From Pseudomonas kuykendallii (GTDB taxonomy: Bacteria > Pseudomonadota > Gammaproteobacteria > Pseudomonadales > Pseudomonadaceae): a stretch of 64,000 bases of DNA. Position 1 is the first letter of the stretch. Each line of letters starts with the position of its first letter. The notes beneath the pieces are model-generated. The model made no database searches and was not told the origin of the DNA. It saw nothing but the letters and a program-made list of their open reading frames with translations. Positions 8,971 to 19,797 of this stretch are shown piece after piece. The translations under genes and the position numbers were made by a program. Location: contig NZ_FNNU01000002.1 in assembly GCF_900106975.1 (NCBI RefSeq), positions 868,001 to 932,000 on the forward strand. Direction: 5' to 3'.

Positions 8971-9252
8971 ATGCTCAATCCTTTCCAGTTCGTCAGCGAA
9001 TCCTTCAAGGACGAGTTCCATGTGCGCTTCAGCATCGAACGCATGGACGGCAGCATCACCATGTCGCTGACCAACGAGAGCGGCGTGGTCGCCCGTCGTG
9101 CGCTGAGCAGCGAACAGCTGGGCGACCTGTCCAAGCTGGAGCAGACGGTGCAGAGCATTCGTTTCGGCCTGGCCATCGACAATGGCCAGGGCATTCGCTG
9201 CCTCAATCAGATCAGCGCCAAGGCCGCCAACGAGCCGTTGCCCAACGGTTAG
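8971..9252 (+). CDS. DUF3509-like small protein (copy 2)
   Basis: A 93-residue paralogue of the protein at 7271-7564, on the opposite strand. It has the same PFQ start, FSIERMDGS motif and GLAIDNG ending, then an unrelated short tail. The ATG at 8971 is chosen because AGGTG (8959-8963) lies 7 bases upstream and because it aligns with the start of the paralogue; an in-frame ATG at 8950 is possible. The function is unknown. The gene converges with the helicase gene, 24 bp apart. Confidence 0.75.
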   Translation: MLNPFQFVSESFKDEFHVRFSIERMDGSITMSLTNESGVVARRALSSEQLGDLSKLEQTVQSIRFGLAIDNGQGIRCLNQISAKAANEPLPNG

Positions 9253-9276
9253 ATCCGTCACGGGCCGCTGGCTGCC

Positions 9277-11934
<2,658 letters not shown>

Positions 11935-12060
11935 GCTCGGTCGCTGCGAGTCGTGAACCGTCAATTCTCGCACGCGCCGCCGCGCTTGGGCACCCGTTGG
12001 CAGGCGTTCGTCGGAGGTGCAAGCGTGTGCGGGACGGCGCGCGAGCCCGGCGCAAGCGCG

Positions 12061-12942
12061 CTACAGCGGGCGGTTCAGTGCCTGCCGGTACTGGCCCGGC
12101 GTGCCGCCGAATTCGGCGCGGAAGCGGTTGCTGAAGTGGCTGGCGCTGGCGAAGCCGCAGGCCAGGGCGATGTCACCGAGCGCCAGAGGGCTGTCGCGCA
12201 GCAGCTCGCGGGCACGTTGCAGACGCCGGGCCAGCAGGTAGCGGTGCGGCGGCAGGCCGAAGCTCTCGCGGAACATCCGCGCGAAGTGATACTCGGACAG
12301 CGCCGCGATGCCGGCCAACTGGCCAAGGCTGATGGCGTCGTCCAGGTGCGCTTCGATGTAGTCGACCAGACGCCGCCGCAGCCGCGGCGCCAGCCCGCCC
12401 TTCAGGCGCAGCTCGGGCCGACGACCGACCTGGGTCAGCAGCGCGTGTTCGAGCATGGCGTGGGCGAGGCTGCTGGTCAGCAGGCGCTCACCCGGCTCGC
12501 TCCAGTCCAGCCGGCTCAGCTGGCGGAAGCGCCGGGCCTGCTGCGGATCGTCGAGGAAGGTCGCTTCGTTGAGCTGCAGTTCGCGCGGTTCGCGGTCGAG
12601 CAGGGTCACCGCGCTCTGCGCGAAGCGTTCCGGGCTGACGTAGAGGTGAGCCAGGCGGATGTCGCCGTTGATCACCCAGGCCGATTCATGCCCGGCGGGG
12701 AGGACGCACAGCTTGTCCGGCGCGCCCTTGGCATGCGGGCGCTCGCGGCGGAAGGTACCGGTGCCGCCGTCCAGGTAGCAGGACAGCGTGTGCCAGGCCG
12801 TACCGGTGTAGTCGCGGGCGTCGTGGTGGTTGCTCCACAACGCCGCGGCCAGCCCGTCGCCCAGTTCCGCGCTGTGTTCCAGGCGGGCATGGGGAGAGCT
12901 GGCAAGGGATTGGAAGACCTGATTCTGTTCGAGCTGCGACAT
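12061..12942 (-). CDS. AraC family transcriptional regulator
   Basis: A 293-residue regulator with an N-terminal cupin-like effector domain (AraC-binding type; for example TFRRERPHAKG and LCVLPAGHESAW) and a C-terminal double helix-turn-helix at about residues 190-290 (ISLGQLAGIAALSEYHFARM; then GDIALACGFASASHFSNRF). It is divergent from an EamA-type exporter at 13517, a common regulator-exporter pair. A 20-bp element 64 bp upstream of its start is repeated 69 bp upstream of the exporter, a good candidate for its binding site. The inducer is unknown. The ATG at 12942 is the natural start. Confidence 0.88.
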   Translation of the reverse strand: MSQLEQNQVFQSLASSPHARLEHSAELGDGLAAALWSNHHDARDYTGTAWHTLSCYLDGGTGTFRRERPHAKGAPDKLCVLPAGHESAWVINGDIRLAHLYVSPERFAQSAVTLLDREPRELQLNEATFLDDPQQARRFRQLSRLDWSEPGERLLTSSLAHAMLEHALLTQVGRRPELRLKGGLAPRLRRRLVDYIEAHLDDAISLGQLAGIAALSEYHFARMFRESFGLPPHRYLLARRLQRARELLRDSPLALGDIALACGFASASHFSNRFRAEFGGTPGQYRQALNRPL

Positions 12943-13005
12943 GCGGATACCTCAATGTCGCCATCCTACGGCGCCGACGGCGGCCTGCGCAGCCACCGTC
13001 GGCGA

Positions 13006-13025
13006 AAAAGCGCAAGAATCTGCAA
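13006..13025 (+). promoter_or_regulatory. Candidate AraC-regulator operator, copy 1
   Basis: Matches AAAAGCGCAAGNNNCTGCAA, with NNN being AAT. It is 64 bp upstream of the AraC gene start. The same element recurs in the same orientation at 13428-13447, upstream of the exporter. Seventeen of twenty bases are identical between copies. Confidence 0.6.
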
Positions 13026-13026
13026 T

Positions 13027-13292
13027 TCAGTGCAGCAGCTTCTCGATGGTGGCGATCAGGGCGTCGTAGGCCACGGCTTGCCCAGGTCGATGGACGTGTG
13101 CGGGCCGCGGCGTGCCTGCGGGTCGGTCAGGCGCAGGTAGCCGTCGTTCATCGACAGGTCCTTGCCCGGAGGAATCACATAGACGGGGTGTTTCTCGATC
13201 GGCACCGGTTCGGTCACCTGCTGATGCTGTTGTCGTTTCGCGGAACGGACATGGAGTCGCCTGGCACTGGGGTCATAGAACTCTATGGACAA
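13027..13292 (-). pseudogene. Remnant of a CheB-containing chemotaxis/hybrid-kinase gene
   Basis: On the minus strand the first frame reads VTEPVPIE-KHPVYVIPPGKDL and then RRGPHTSIDL. This resembles the segment of CheB methylesterase domains that reads like EPVPIE, VYVIPP and RGPHxPID. The frame then stops early at about 13056. If one G is restored near 13080, the reading becomes GKPVAYDALIATIEKLLH and a stop at 13027. This resembles the last helix of a response-regulator receiver domain (KPVxYDALLATIEKLL). The simplest explanation is a CheB-receiver multidomain gene that lost its middle by deletion and then suffered a 1-nt frameshift. No catalytic serine or histidine region of CheB remains. 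A sequencing error cannot explain the missing domains. The identification is by eye. Confidence 0.6.
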
Positions 13293-13427
13293 GCCTTGCC
13301 GGAACCTAACGCTGCGCGGGGTGGATGGACGATGAAACGGGGGCTTGCGGCGCGTCCGTGTGCGGCCATGAAGTACCGCATGTCGATCACCTCCAACGGC
13401 TTCCGTTGCCGAGCGATCACGGCCGTC

Positions 13428-13447
13428 AAAAGCGCAAGTTCCTGCAA
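13428..13447 (+). promoter_or_regulatory. Candidate AraC-regulator operator, copy 2
   Basis: Matches AAAAGCGCAAGNNNCTGCAA with NNN being TTC, ending 69 bp before the EamA exporter start. It is the same element and orientation as at 13006-13025, which supports shared control by the divergent AraC protein. Confidence 0.6.
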
Positions 13448-13516
13448 GCGGCCAGGCCCGACGCGCGGCAGACTCTGCGTCGCCGCATCGCTTGCCCTTT
13501 CGCTTCGGGAGTCACC

Positions 13517-14416
13517 ATGAACCTCGCCTTGTACCTGCTCACCGTGCTGATCTGGGGGACTACCTGGATCGCCATCAAGCTGCAGATGGGCGACGTCGCC
13601 ATCGCCGCTTCCATCGCCTATCGCTTCGCCCTGGCCGCGCTGGTGCTGTTCGCCTACCTGCTGCTGCGCGGCAGCCTGCAACGGCTCGATCGTCGCGCGC
13701 AGCTGCTCTGCGTGGCCCAAGGGCTGTGCCTGTTCTGCGTCAACTTCCTGTGCTTCTACAGCGCCAGCCAGTGGATACCCAGTGGCTTGATCGCGGTGGT
13801 GTTCAGCACCGCCACCCTGTGGAACGCGCTGAACGCGCGGGTATTCTTCGGCCAGCGCATCGCGGCGAACGTGCTGGCCGGCGGCGCGCTGGGGCTGTTC
13901 GGCCTGGCGCTGCTGTTCTGGCCGGAGCTGGGCGGCCATTCCGCCAGCCGTGAAACTCTGATTGGCCTCGGCCTGGCGCTGCTCGGGACCCTGTGTTTCT
14001 CCGCCGGCAACTTGCTCTCCAGCCTGCAGCAGAAGGCCGGCCTGCGCCCGCTGAGCAGCAACGCCTGGGGCATGCTCTACGGCACGCTGGCGCTGCTCGC
14101 GGTGTGCCTGGTCAGCGGCACGCCGCTGAGCTTCGACTGGAGCACGCGCTACGTCGGCTCGCTGCTGTACCTGGCGATTCCCGGCTCGGTGATCGGCTTC
14201 ACCGCCTACCTGACCCTGGTCGGCCGCATGGGGCCGGAACGCGCCGCCTATTGCACCGTGCTGTTCCCGGTGGTGGCGCTGAACATCTCGGCGTTCGTCG
14301 AGGGCTACCAGTGGACGCTGCCGGCCCTGTGCGGCCTGGTGCTGGTGATGGCCGGCAACCTGCTGGTGTTCCGCAAGGCGCGTCCGGTCCCGGCGGTGGC
14401 GCCGACGCCGGCCTGA
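13517..14416 (+). CDS. EamA/DMT family inner-membrane exporter
   Basis: A 299-residue protein with ten hydrophobic segments arranged as two EamA repeats (about residues 3-140 and 150-287). It starts MNLALYLLTVLIWGTTWIAIKLQMG, the usual opening of drug/metabolite-transporter proteins, with WGTTW in the first helix. Such carriers export amino acids or other metabolites in exchange for protons; the substrate here is unknown. GGGAG just before the ATG supports the start; a longer open frame from 13325 lacks membrane or family sequence. Its neighbour is a divergent AraC regulator with matching operator-like repeats. It converges with ynfA, 10 bp apart. Confidence 0.88.
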   Translation: MNLALYLLTVLIWGTTWIAIKLQMGDVAIAASIAYRFALAALVLFAYLLLRGSLQRLDRRAQLLCVAQGLCLFCVNFLCFYSASQWIPSGLIAVVFSTATLWNALNARVFFGQRIAANVLAGGALGLFGLALLFWPELGGHSASRETLIGLGLALLGTLCFSAGNLLSSLQQKAGLRPLSSNAWGMLYGTLALLAVCLVSGTPLSFDWSTRYVGSLLYLAIPGSVIGFTAYLTLVGRMGPERAAYCTVLFPVVALNISAFVEGYQWTLPALCGLVLVMAGNLLVFRKARPVPAVAPTPA

Positions 14417-14426
14417 AACCGCGGCT

Positions 14427-14759
14427 TCAGCTGTGCGACAGCCGCGGGCCGAAGAGGATGATCGCGGCGCCCAGCAGGCACACCGCGCCGCCGAGGTAGT
14501 CGCTGGGTAGCGGGCGGGTACGCTCGACGAACGCGAGCCAGAACAGTGCCGAGCAGACGTAAACGCCCCCGTAGGCGGCGTAGGCGCGACCGGCGAACTC
14601 GGCCTCGACGCGGGTGAGGATCAGCGCGAAGGCCGTCAGCGCCAGCAGGCCGGGGGCGATCCACAGCGCGCTGCGGTCCATCCGCAACCACAGCCAGAAG
14701 GCGTAGCAGCCGGCGATCTCGAACAGCGCGGCGGCGAAGAACCAGAGGTAGTTGAGCAC
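14427..14759 (-). CDS. ynfA: YnfA family (UPF0060) membrane protein
   Basis: A 110-residue protein with four transmembrane helices. The family features are visible: [14 protein letters not shown] in helix 1-2, [19 protein letters not shown] in the middle, and [18 protein letters not shown] at the end. It resembles small multidrug-resistance transporters in size and topology, but its transport activity is not firmly established. It starts with GTG at 14759, with AAGG upstream. The gene follows the SDR gene on the same strand with 58 bp between them. Confidence 0.9.
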   Translation of the reverse strand: MLNYLWFFAAALFEIAGCYAFWLWLRMDRSALWIAPGLLALTAFALILTRVEAEFAGRAYAAYGGVYVCSALFWLAFVERTRPLPSDYLGGAVCLLGAAIILFGPRLSHS

Positions 14760-14817
14760 GGCGAGGCCTTGTCATCGAAGGGAGCGCCGATTCTACAGGC
14801 GCGGCGGATCAGCCGCT

Positions 14818-15648
14818 CTACAGCGCCACGTTCAGGCCGAAGCGCCGGCGCAGGCCCTTTTCCAGCAGCCCCTTGGGCAACCAGCGCGCCAGCAGCGGCA
14901 GCGCCTGGCTGCCGTTGCCCAGGCGCAACAGGCGCGGGCGTTGCGGGCGGCGCACGGCGTCGAACAACTGCTGGGCGAAGTCGCTGGCCGGCGTCGGGTT
15001 GTCCTGCGAGGCGTTGGCGCGGGCGCGGATGCCGTCGCGGATCGGCCACCAGGGCGAATCCTCGCCGATCAGCGATTCGGCCTCGCGGCTGGCGTTGGTG
15101 CCGAAGCTCGAGGCGATCGCGCCGGGCTGCACTTCCATCACCTCGATGGCGAACGGCGCCAGCTCCATGCGCAAGGCATCGGACAGCGCGTGCACCGCCG
15201 CCTTGGAGGCGCAGTAGGCGCCGGCGAAGGGGGTCACCAGAACGCTGGAAACGCTGCCGATGTTGACCACCAGGCCACGGCTCTCGCGCAGCAGCGGGAA
15301 GCAGGCCCGGGTCACGCCGACCACCGCGAACACGTTGGTTTCGAATTGCCGGCGCAGGGCTTCGGCGCCGCCGTCCAGCAGCGGGCCCATCGCGCCGTAG
15401 CCGGCGTTGTTGATCAGCACGTCGAGGCGCCCGGCGTTTTTCAGCAGGCGTTCGGCGAGGCGGTGGACGGCGCTGGCATCGTTGACGTCGAGCTGCACGG
15501 CATTGAAGCCGGCGCTTTCCAGGGAAGCCAGGTCCTCGGATTTGCGGGCGCTGGCCCAGACCTGGTAGCCGCCGCGCTTGAAGGTGTCGGCCAGCGCGCG
15601 GCCGATGCCGCTGGAGCATCCTGTGATCAGGACGACGGGTTGGCTCAT
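14818..15648 (-). CDS. SDR family NAD(P)-dependent oxidoreductase
   Basis: A 276-residue classical short-chain dehydrogenase. It shows the cofactor motif TGCSSGIG at about residues 9-16, NNAGYG near 82, the catalytic Ser in IGSVSS, and YCASK (Tyr and Lys) near 144-148. The sequence after PGAIASSF is like the subgroup often annotated as oxidoreductase or retinol dehydrogenase; the substrate is unknown. The ATG at 15648 is preceded by AAGGA about 8 bases away; the frame remains open upstream for 73 codons without family sequence. No signal peptide, so cytoplasmic. Confidence 0.88.
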   Translation of the reverse strand: MSQPVVLITGCSSGIGRALADTFKRGGYQVWASARKSEDLASLESAGFNAVQLDVNDASAVHRLAERLLKNAGRLDVLINNAGYGAMGPLLDGGAEALRRQFETNVFAVVGVTRACFPLLRESRGLVVNIGSVSSVLVTPFAGAYCASKAAVHALSDALRMELAPFAIEVMEVQPGAIASSFGTNASREAESLIGEDSPWWPIRDGIRARANASQDNPTPASDFAQQLFDAVRRPQRPRLLRLGNGSQALPLLARWLPKGLLEKGLRRRFGLNVAL

Positions 15649-15790
15649 GTGGCAGTTCCTTCTTCTTGTAGTTGTCATGCGCAAGCCCGGCCTTGGTCGA
15701 ATTGCCAGGCGACCAAGGTGCGGCAAGCGCTGCGACATCGTACAACAAGAAGCGTGGCGGGCGGCTACCGCGACGCGTTCGGCGGCTCGA

Positions 15791-16570
15791 TCAGTCCTGC
15801 GGTTCGTCGCGCAGGAACACCAGGCTGTCCGCACTCGACTGGTCGGCGCTGAAGCGGTAGCCGGCATAGTCGAAGCCCTGCAGCTGGCGCGGGTCCTTCA
15901 GGCGCTCCTTGATCACGTAGCGCGCCATCAGCCCGCGGGCCTTCTTCGCGTAGAAGCTGATGATCTTGTACTGGCCGTTCTTCAGGTCCTTGAACTCGGT
16001 GTCGATGATGCGGCCGGCGAACGCCTTGCGTTTGACCGAGGAGAAGTACTCCTTCGACGCCAGGTTGAGCAGGACGTCGTCGCCCTGCGCGGCCAGGGCT
16101 TCATTGAGCCAGCCGGTGATACGTTCGCCCCAGAAGGCGTACAGATCGGCGCCGCGCGGGTTCGCCAGCTTGGTGCCCATTTCCAGGCGATACGGCTGCA
16201 TCAGGTCGAGCGGGCGCAACAGCCCATAGAGGCCGGACAGCATGCGCAGGTGCTGCTGGGCGAAGGCGAAATCCTTCTCGGTGAAATCCTCGGCGGCAAG
16301 GCCGGTGTAGACATCGCCCTTGAACGCCAGCAGCGCCTGCTTGGCGTTGGCAGGGGTGAAGTCCGCGTTCCAGCTGCCGTAACGCGCGGCGTTGAGGCCG
16401 GCGAGCTTGTCCGAGAGGTGCATCAGCTCGCCGATCTGCGCCGGGCTCATGGCGCGCAGCTGCTCGACCAGTACCCGGGCGTCGTCCAGGTGCTGCGGAA
16501 GGCTGTGTGTGGCGGTGGTCGGCGGGGTCTCGTAGTCCAGCGTCTTGGCCGGTGAAATCACCATCAGCAT
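15791..16570 (-). CDS. yaaA: YaaA family peroxide-stress protein (UPF0246)
   Basis: A 259-residue full-length member of the YaaA family. It begins [14 protein letters not shown] and contains [23 protein letters not shown] and the C-terminal [12 protein letters not shown] block. In E. coli, YaaA belongs to the OxyR regulon and lowers free iron during hydrogen peroxide stress. AAGGAG lies 10 bases upstream of the ATG. No OxyR site was identified. The gene is divergent from phoH across a 465-bp intergenic region. Confidence 0.92.
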   Translation of the reverse strand: MLMVISPAKTLDYETPPTTATHSLPQHLDDARVLVEQLRAMSPAQIGELMHLSDKLAGLNAARYGSWNADFTPANAKQALLAFKGDVYTGLAAEDFTEKDFAFAQQHLRMLSGLYGLLRPLDLMQPYRLEMGTKLANPRGADLYAFWGERITGWLNEALAAQGDDVLLNLASKEYFSSVKRKAFAGRIIDTEFKDLKNGQYKIISFYAKKARGLMARYVIKERLKDPRQLQGFDYAGYRFSADQSSADSLVFLRDEPQD

Positions 16571-17035
16571 GCGTCGTTGTCTCCTTGGGGTCGGCGCCGA
16601 TTCTAGGCGTTACCCGGGTGCGGCTCCAGCCACGCGGGCGATCAGTTGGGGCGATAGCGCGCAGGGAAGGCGAGAAAAGCGCCGGAGCGCATCAAGGACG
16701 GGCGTTTCGTGGGAAATGCGGGGAACCGCAGGGGCGATTTTTGCGGCAGGTTCCGATGGGGCGGACTTCCGACTTTAACGGCGGCCGGAAGCCTCGCCAA
16801 GGTCATTTCGTCGCTGTGACAAAAAAGGCCGTCCGGCAGGAAAAAAGACTTCTTATCGTCATCGAAACTGCTGTATGAACGTTTTCAGACAGCCGATTCC
16901 TGCAGACAGGTGGCGTCCCCAGCCCGCACCTTGCATGCAGTCCCCCGCGTCCGTGACGCAGGGAGTCGGCGGTCCTTCGCGGCGGAGCGCTGTTCCGGCA
17001 TTCCGTCGCCTGGCCTCTCGAAAAGGTGACCGAGT
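16571..17035. other. Divergent intergenic region between yaaA and phoH
   Basis: The 465 bp contain the yaaA ribosome site (AAGGAGA near 16575-16590, minus strand) and an AAGGTGA site just before phoH. An AT-richer pocket at about 16815-16880 (runs of A and TCTTATCGTC) is the likeliest promoter area, but no -35/-10 pair is convincing. No conserved small ORF, RNA gene or REP palindrome was recognised. Confidence 0.5.
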
Positions 17036-18427
17036 ATGGATGACCACGGACGCTCAAGCTCTACCCAGCCAATCCTCTACGTCCTCGATACCAACGTCCT
17101 GATCCACGATCCAAACGCCCTGCTCAATTTCCAGGAACACCACGTCGCCATCCCGATGACCGTGCTGGAGGAACTCGACAGCCTTAAAACCGGTAAACAC
17201 AGCGTCGCCGCGGAATGCCGCCAGGCGATCCGCCTGATCGACAAGGTGCTGGGAGATGCCACTCCGGAAGAGGTGGAGAAGGGCGTACCGATCCAGCGCG
17301 GCAAGAGCGGGCCCAAGGGCACGCTGTCCATCCTCATGAGCAAGCGCGCGGAGCCGATCACCTGGCTGCCCGAGCACCTCAACGACAACAAGATCATCAA
17401 CCAGCTAGTGGAACTGCGCAGCCGCTTCCCCGGCGAGCTGGTGGTGCTGGTGACCAAGGACATCAACATGCGCCTGAAGGCGCGTGCCTGCGGGATCGAT
17501 GCCGAGGAATACCACTCCGACCAGCTGATCGACGACGTCGACATGCTCTCGCGCGGCTACCACAGCATGACCGGCTCGTTCTGGGACCGCGTGGCCAAGG
17601 TCGACACCCGCCAGGACCATGGTCGCACCTGGCACCGCGTGCAGCTCACCGACAACCTGCCGGCGGTGCACGTCAACGAGTTCATCCTCGACGAGCAGGG
17701 TTTCGTCGGCTGGGTGAAGGGCATTCGCGAGAGCGAGCTGCTGATCCTCGACATGCACCAGGAACCGCTGCTGCACCAGGAAGCCTGGGGCCTGCGCCCG
17801 CGTGACATCCACCAGGCGCTGGCGCTGTTCGCGCTGCTCGACCCGGACATCCACCTGGTCAACCTGACCGGCGCCGCCGGCTCCGGCAAGACCATCCTCG
17901 CGCTGGCCGCGGCCATCGAGCAGACCATGGTGACCAAGCGCTACCGGCGCATCATCGCCACCCGCAGCGTGCAGGGCCTCGACGAGGACATCGGCTTCCT
18001 GCCGGGCACCGAAGCCGAGAAGATGGAGCCCTGGCTCGGCGCCATCACCGACAACCTCGAAGCCCTGCACATGGACGACGAGAACACCCACGGCAGCGTC
18101 GACTACATCCTGCAAAAGGTCCCGCTGCAGTTCAAATCGCTCAACTACATCCGCGGGCGCAGCTTCCAGCAGAGCCTGATCCTCATCGACGAGTGCCAGA
18201 ACCTCACCCCGCACCAGATGAAAACCATCATCACCCGCGCCGGCGCAGGCTCGAAGGTGATCTGCCTGGGCAACCTGGCGCAGATCGACACCCCATACCT
18301 GTCCGCCACCAGTTCGGGCCTCACCTACCTCACGGAGCGTTTCAAGGATTTCCCCCACGGCGTGCACATCACCCTGCAGGGCGTGCCGCGCTCGATCCTC
18401 GCGGAGTACGCCGAAGCGCACATGTAA
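17036..18427 (+). CDS. PhoH family protein with N-terminal PIN domain
   Basis: A 463-residue two-domain protein. An N-terminal PIN nuclease-like domain (YVLDTNVLIHDP at about residues 14-25, VLEELDSLK, and later acidic residues in VTKDINMRLKA) is followed by a PhoH-type RecA-like ATPase with Walker A GAAGSGKT near residue 279 and Walker B LILIDECQN near 380. Proteins of this build (PhoH2-like) couple RNA unwinding and RNA cleavage in studied cases; the role here is inferred. AAGGTGA precedes the ATG. Two hairpins follow the gene before moaC, so it is probably a separate transcription unit. Confidence 0.92.
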   Translation: MDDHGRSSSTQPILYVLDTNVLIHDPNALLNFQEHHVAIPMTVLEELDSLKTGKHSVAAECRQAIRLIDKVLGDATPEEVEKGVPIQRGKSGPKGTLSILMSKRAEPITWLPEHLNDNKIINQLVELRSRFPGELVVLVTKDINMRLKARACGIDAEEYHSDQLIDDVDMLSRGYHSMTGSFWDRVAKVDTRQDHGRTWHRVQLTDNLPAVHVNEFILDEQGFVGWVKGIRESELLILDMHQEPLLHQEAWGLRPRDIHQALALFALLDPDIHLVNLTGAAGSGKTILALAAAIEQTMVTKRYRRIIATRSVQGLDEDIGFLPGTEAEKMEPWLGAITDNLEALHMDDENTHGSVDYILQKVPLQFKSLNYIRGRSFQQSLILIDECQNLTPHQMKTIITRAGAGSKVICLGNLAQIDTPYLSATSSGLTYLTERFKDFPHGVHITLQGVPRSILAEYAEAHM

Positions 18428-18440
18428 GCCACACCCCGCG

Positions 18441-18459
18441 CACCGCCATCCCGGCGGTG
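18441..18459 (+). terminator. Possible terminator hairpin after phoH
   Basis: CACCGCC (18441-18447), loop ATCCC, GGCGGTG (18453-18459). There is no real T tract (CCTTCAG follows), so this is a weak or Rho-assisted candidate. It is immediately followed by a much longer palindrome. Confidence 0.4.
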
Positions 18460-18468
18460 CCTTCAGCC

Positions 18469-18502
18469 CGTCGCTGCGTGCCGCCTGCGGCACGCAGCGA
18501 CG
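18469..18502. repeat. 16-bp perfect palindrome between phoH and moaC
   Basis: Left arm CGTCGCTGCGTGCCGC (18469-18484), two-base spacer CT, and its exact reverse complement at 18487-18502. The very stable stem could end transcription from either side or protect RNA ends. No T tract follows on either strand, and it is unrelated to the GTAG-headed REPs elsewhere in the window. Confidence 0.75.
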
Positions 18503-18546
18503 CACCTTCGTTGTAAACTGCCGGCTTTCAACGGCGGACGACTCCC

Positions 18547-19020
18547 ATGCTGACCCACCTCGATTCCCAAGGCCGCGCCAACATGGTCGACGTCACCGAA
18601 AAGGCGGTGACCTCGCGCGAAGCCACCGCCGAAGCGCGGGTGCGCATGCTCCCCGCCACCCTGGCGATGATCCAGCAAGGCGGCCACCCCAAGGGCGACG
18701 TATTCGCCGTCGCGCGCATCGCCGGCATCCAGGCGGCGAAGAAGACCTCCGAGCTGATCCCGTTGTGCCACCCGTTGATGCTCACCAGCGTCAAGGTCGA
18801 GCTGAGCGCCGAGGGCGACGACAGCGTGCGCATCGTCGCCCGCTGCAGGCTGGCCGGGCAGACCGGTGTGGAAATGGAGGCGCTCACCGCCGCCAGCGTC
18901 GCCGCGCTGACGATCTACGACATGTGCAAGGCGGTGGACCGCGGCATGCTCATCGAGGGCATCCGCCTGCTGGAGAAACTTGGCGGCAAGAGCGGCCACT
19001 TCGTCGCCGGGGAGGCCTGA
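18547..19020 (+). CDS. moaC: Cyclic pyranopterin monophosphate synthase
   Basis: A 157-residue MoaC. Together with MoaA it converts GTP to cyclic pyranopterin monophosphate, the first intermediate of molybdenum cofactor synthesis. The family motifs are present: [14 protein letters not shown], the conserved LIPLCHPL block with catalytic region, [10 protein letters not shown] and KAVDRGM. The length is normal. The ribosome site before ATG 18547 is modest (GGCGGA). Its stop overlaps the moaD start (TGATG), so moaC-moaD-moaE form a translationally coupled operon. moaA is not in the window. Confidence 0.95.
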   Translation: MLTHLDSQGRANMVDVTEKAVTSREATAEARVRMLPATLAMIQQGGHPKGDVFAVARIAGIQAAKKTSELIPLCHPLMLTSVKVELSAEGDDSVRIVARCRLAGQTGVEMEALTAASVAALTIYDMCKAVDRGMLIEGIRLLEKLGGKSGHFVAGEA

Positions 19021-19268
19021 TGATCCGCGTGCAGTACTTCGCCCGCTACCGCGAAAGCCTCGGCCTGGACAGCGAACAGCTGCCCTGGGACACGCGCTTC
19101 GCCTGCCTCGACGACCTGCGTCAGGTGTTGCTGGCGCGCGGTGGCGCCTGGGACGTGCTCGCCGAGCGCAACCTGATGTGCGCGCGCAACGACGAGCTGT
19201 GCAGCCTCGCCGAGCCGCTGCAGGACGGCGATCAGGTCGCCTTTTTCCCCACCGTCACCGGAGGCTGA
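19020..19268 (+). CDS. moaD: Molybdopterin synthase small subunit
   Basis: An 82-residue MoaD with a ubiquitin-like fold. Its C-terminal Gly-Gly (FFPTVTGG) is adenylated and then thiocarboxylated to donate sulfur to the dithiolene of molybdopterin. It starts [12 protein letters not shown]. The ATG overlaps the moaC stop by one base, and moaE starts one base after its stop. It acts as a complex with MoaE. Confidence 0.95.
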   Translation: MIRVQYFARYRESLGLDSEQLPWDTRFACLDDLRQVLLARGGAWDVLAERNLMCARNDELCSLAEPLQDGDQVAFFPTVTGG

Positions 19269-19269
19269 G

Positions 19270-19743
19270 ATGGCGATTCGCGTGCAGGCGGCAGCTTTCG
19301 ATCCCGGCGCCGAACTCAACGCGCTGCATGCGGCGAATGTCGGTATCGGCGCGGTGGTCGGCTTCGTAGGCTACGTGCGCGATTTCAATGACGGCCGTGA
19401 GGTGGCGGGGATGTTCCTCGAGCACGCGCCCGGCATGACCGAGAAGGCCCTGGCGAAGATCGTCGCCGAGGCCGAGCGGCGCTGGCCGCTGCTGCGCGTC
19501 GACGTGCTGCACCGGGTCGGCGCGCTGCAACCGGGCGAGCCGATCGTCTTCGTCGGCACCGCCAGCGCCCACCGCCAGGCCGCGTTCGCCGCCTGCGATT
19601 TCGTCATGGACTACCTGAAGACCCGCGCGCCGTTCTGGAAGAAGGAAGACACCACCGAGGGCCCGCGCTGGGTGGAAGGGCGCGCCAGCGACGAGGATGC
19701 CGCCGCGCGCTGGGAGAGCCAGTGTCGGCCGGGTTGCGGTTGA
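19270..19743 (+). CDS. moaE: Molybdopterin synthase catalytic subunit
   Basis: A 157-residue MoaE, which forms the heterotetrameric molybdopterin synthase with MoaD. Visible features are VGFVGYVRDFN near residues 30-40, MFLEHAPGM, HRVGALQPGE, ASAHRQAAFAACDFVMDYLK, and the active-site region APFWKKE with the conserved lysines. It is the last gene of moaCDE and converges with a small membrane-protein gene 54 bp away. Confidence 0.95.
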   Translation: MAIRVQAAAFDPGAELNALHAANVGIGAVVGFVGYVRDFNDGREVAGMFLEHAPGMTEKALAKIVAEAERRWPLLRVDVLHRVGALQPGEPIVFVGTASAHRQAAFAACDFVMDYLKTRAPFWKKEDTTEGPRWVEGRASDEDAAARWESQCRPGCG

Positions 19744-19797
19744 TCCGTTCGGGTCCCCTGCACGGCTTGCCCCGACCCCGAGATGCGGCCGGCTGCT

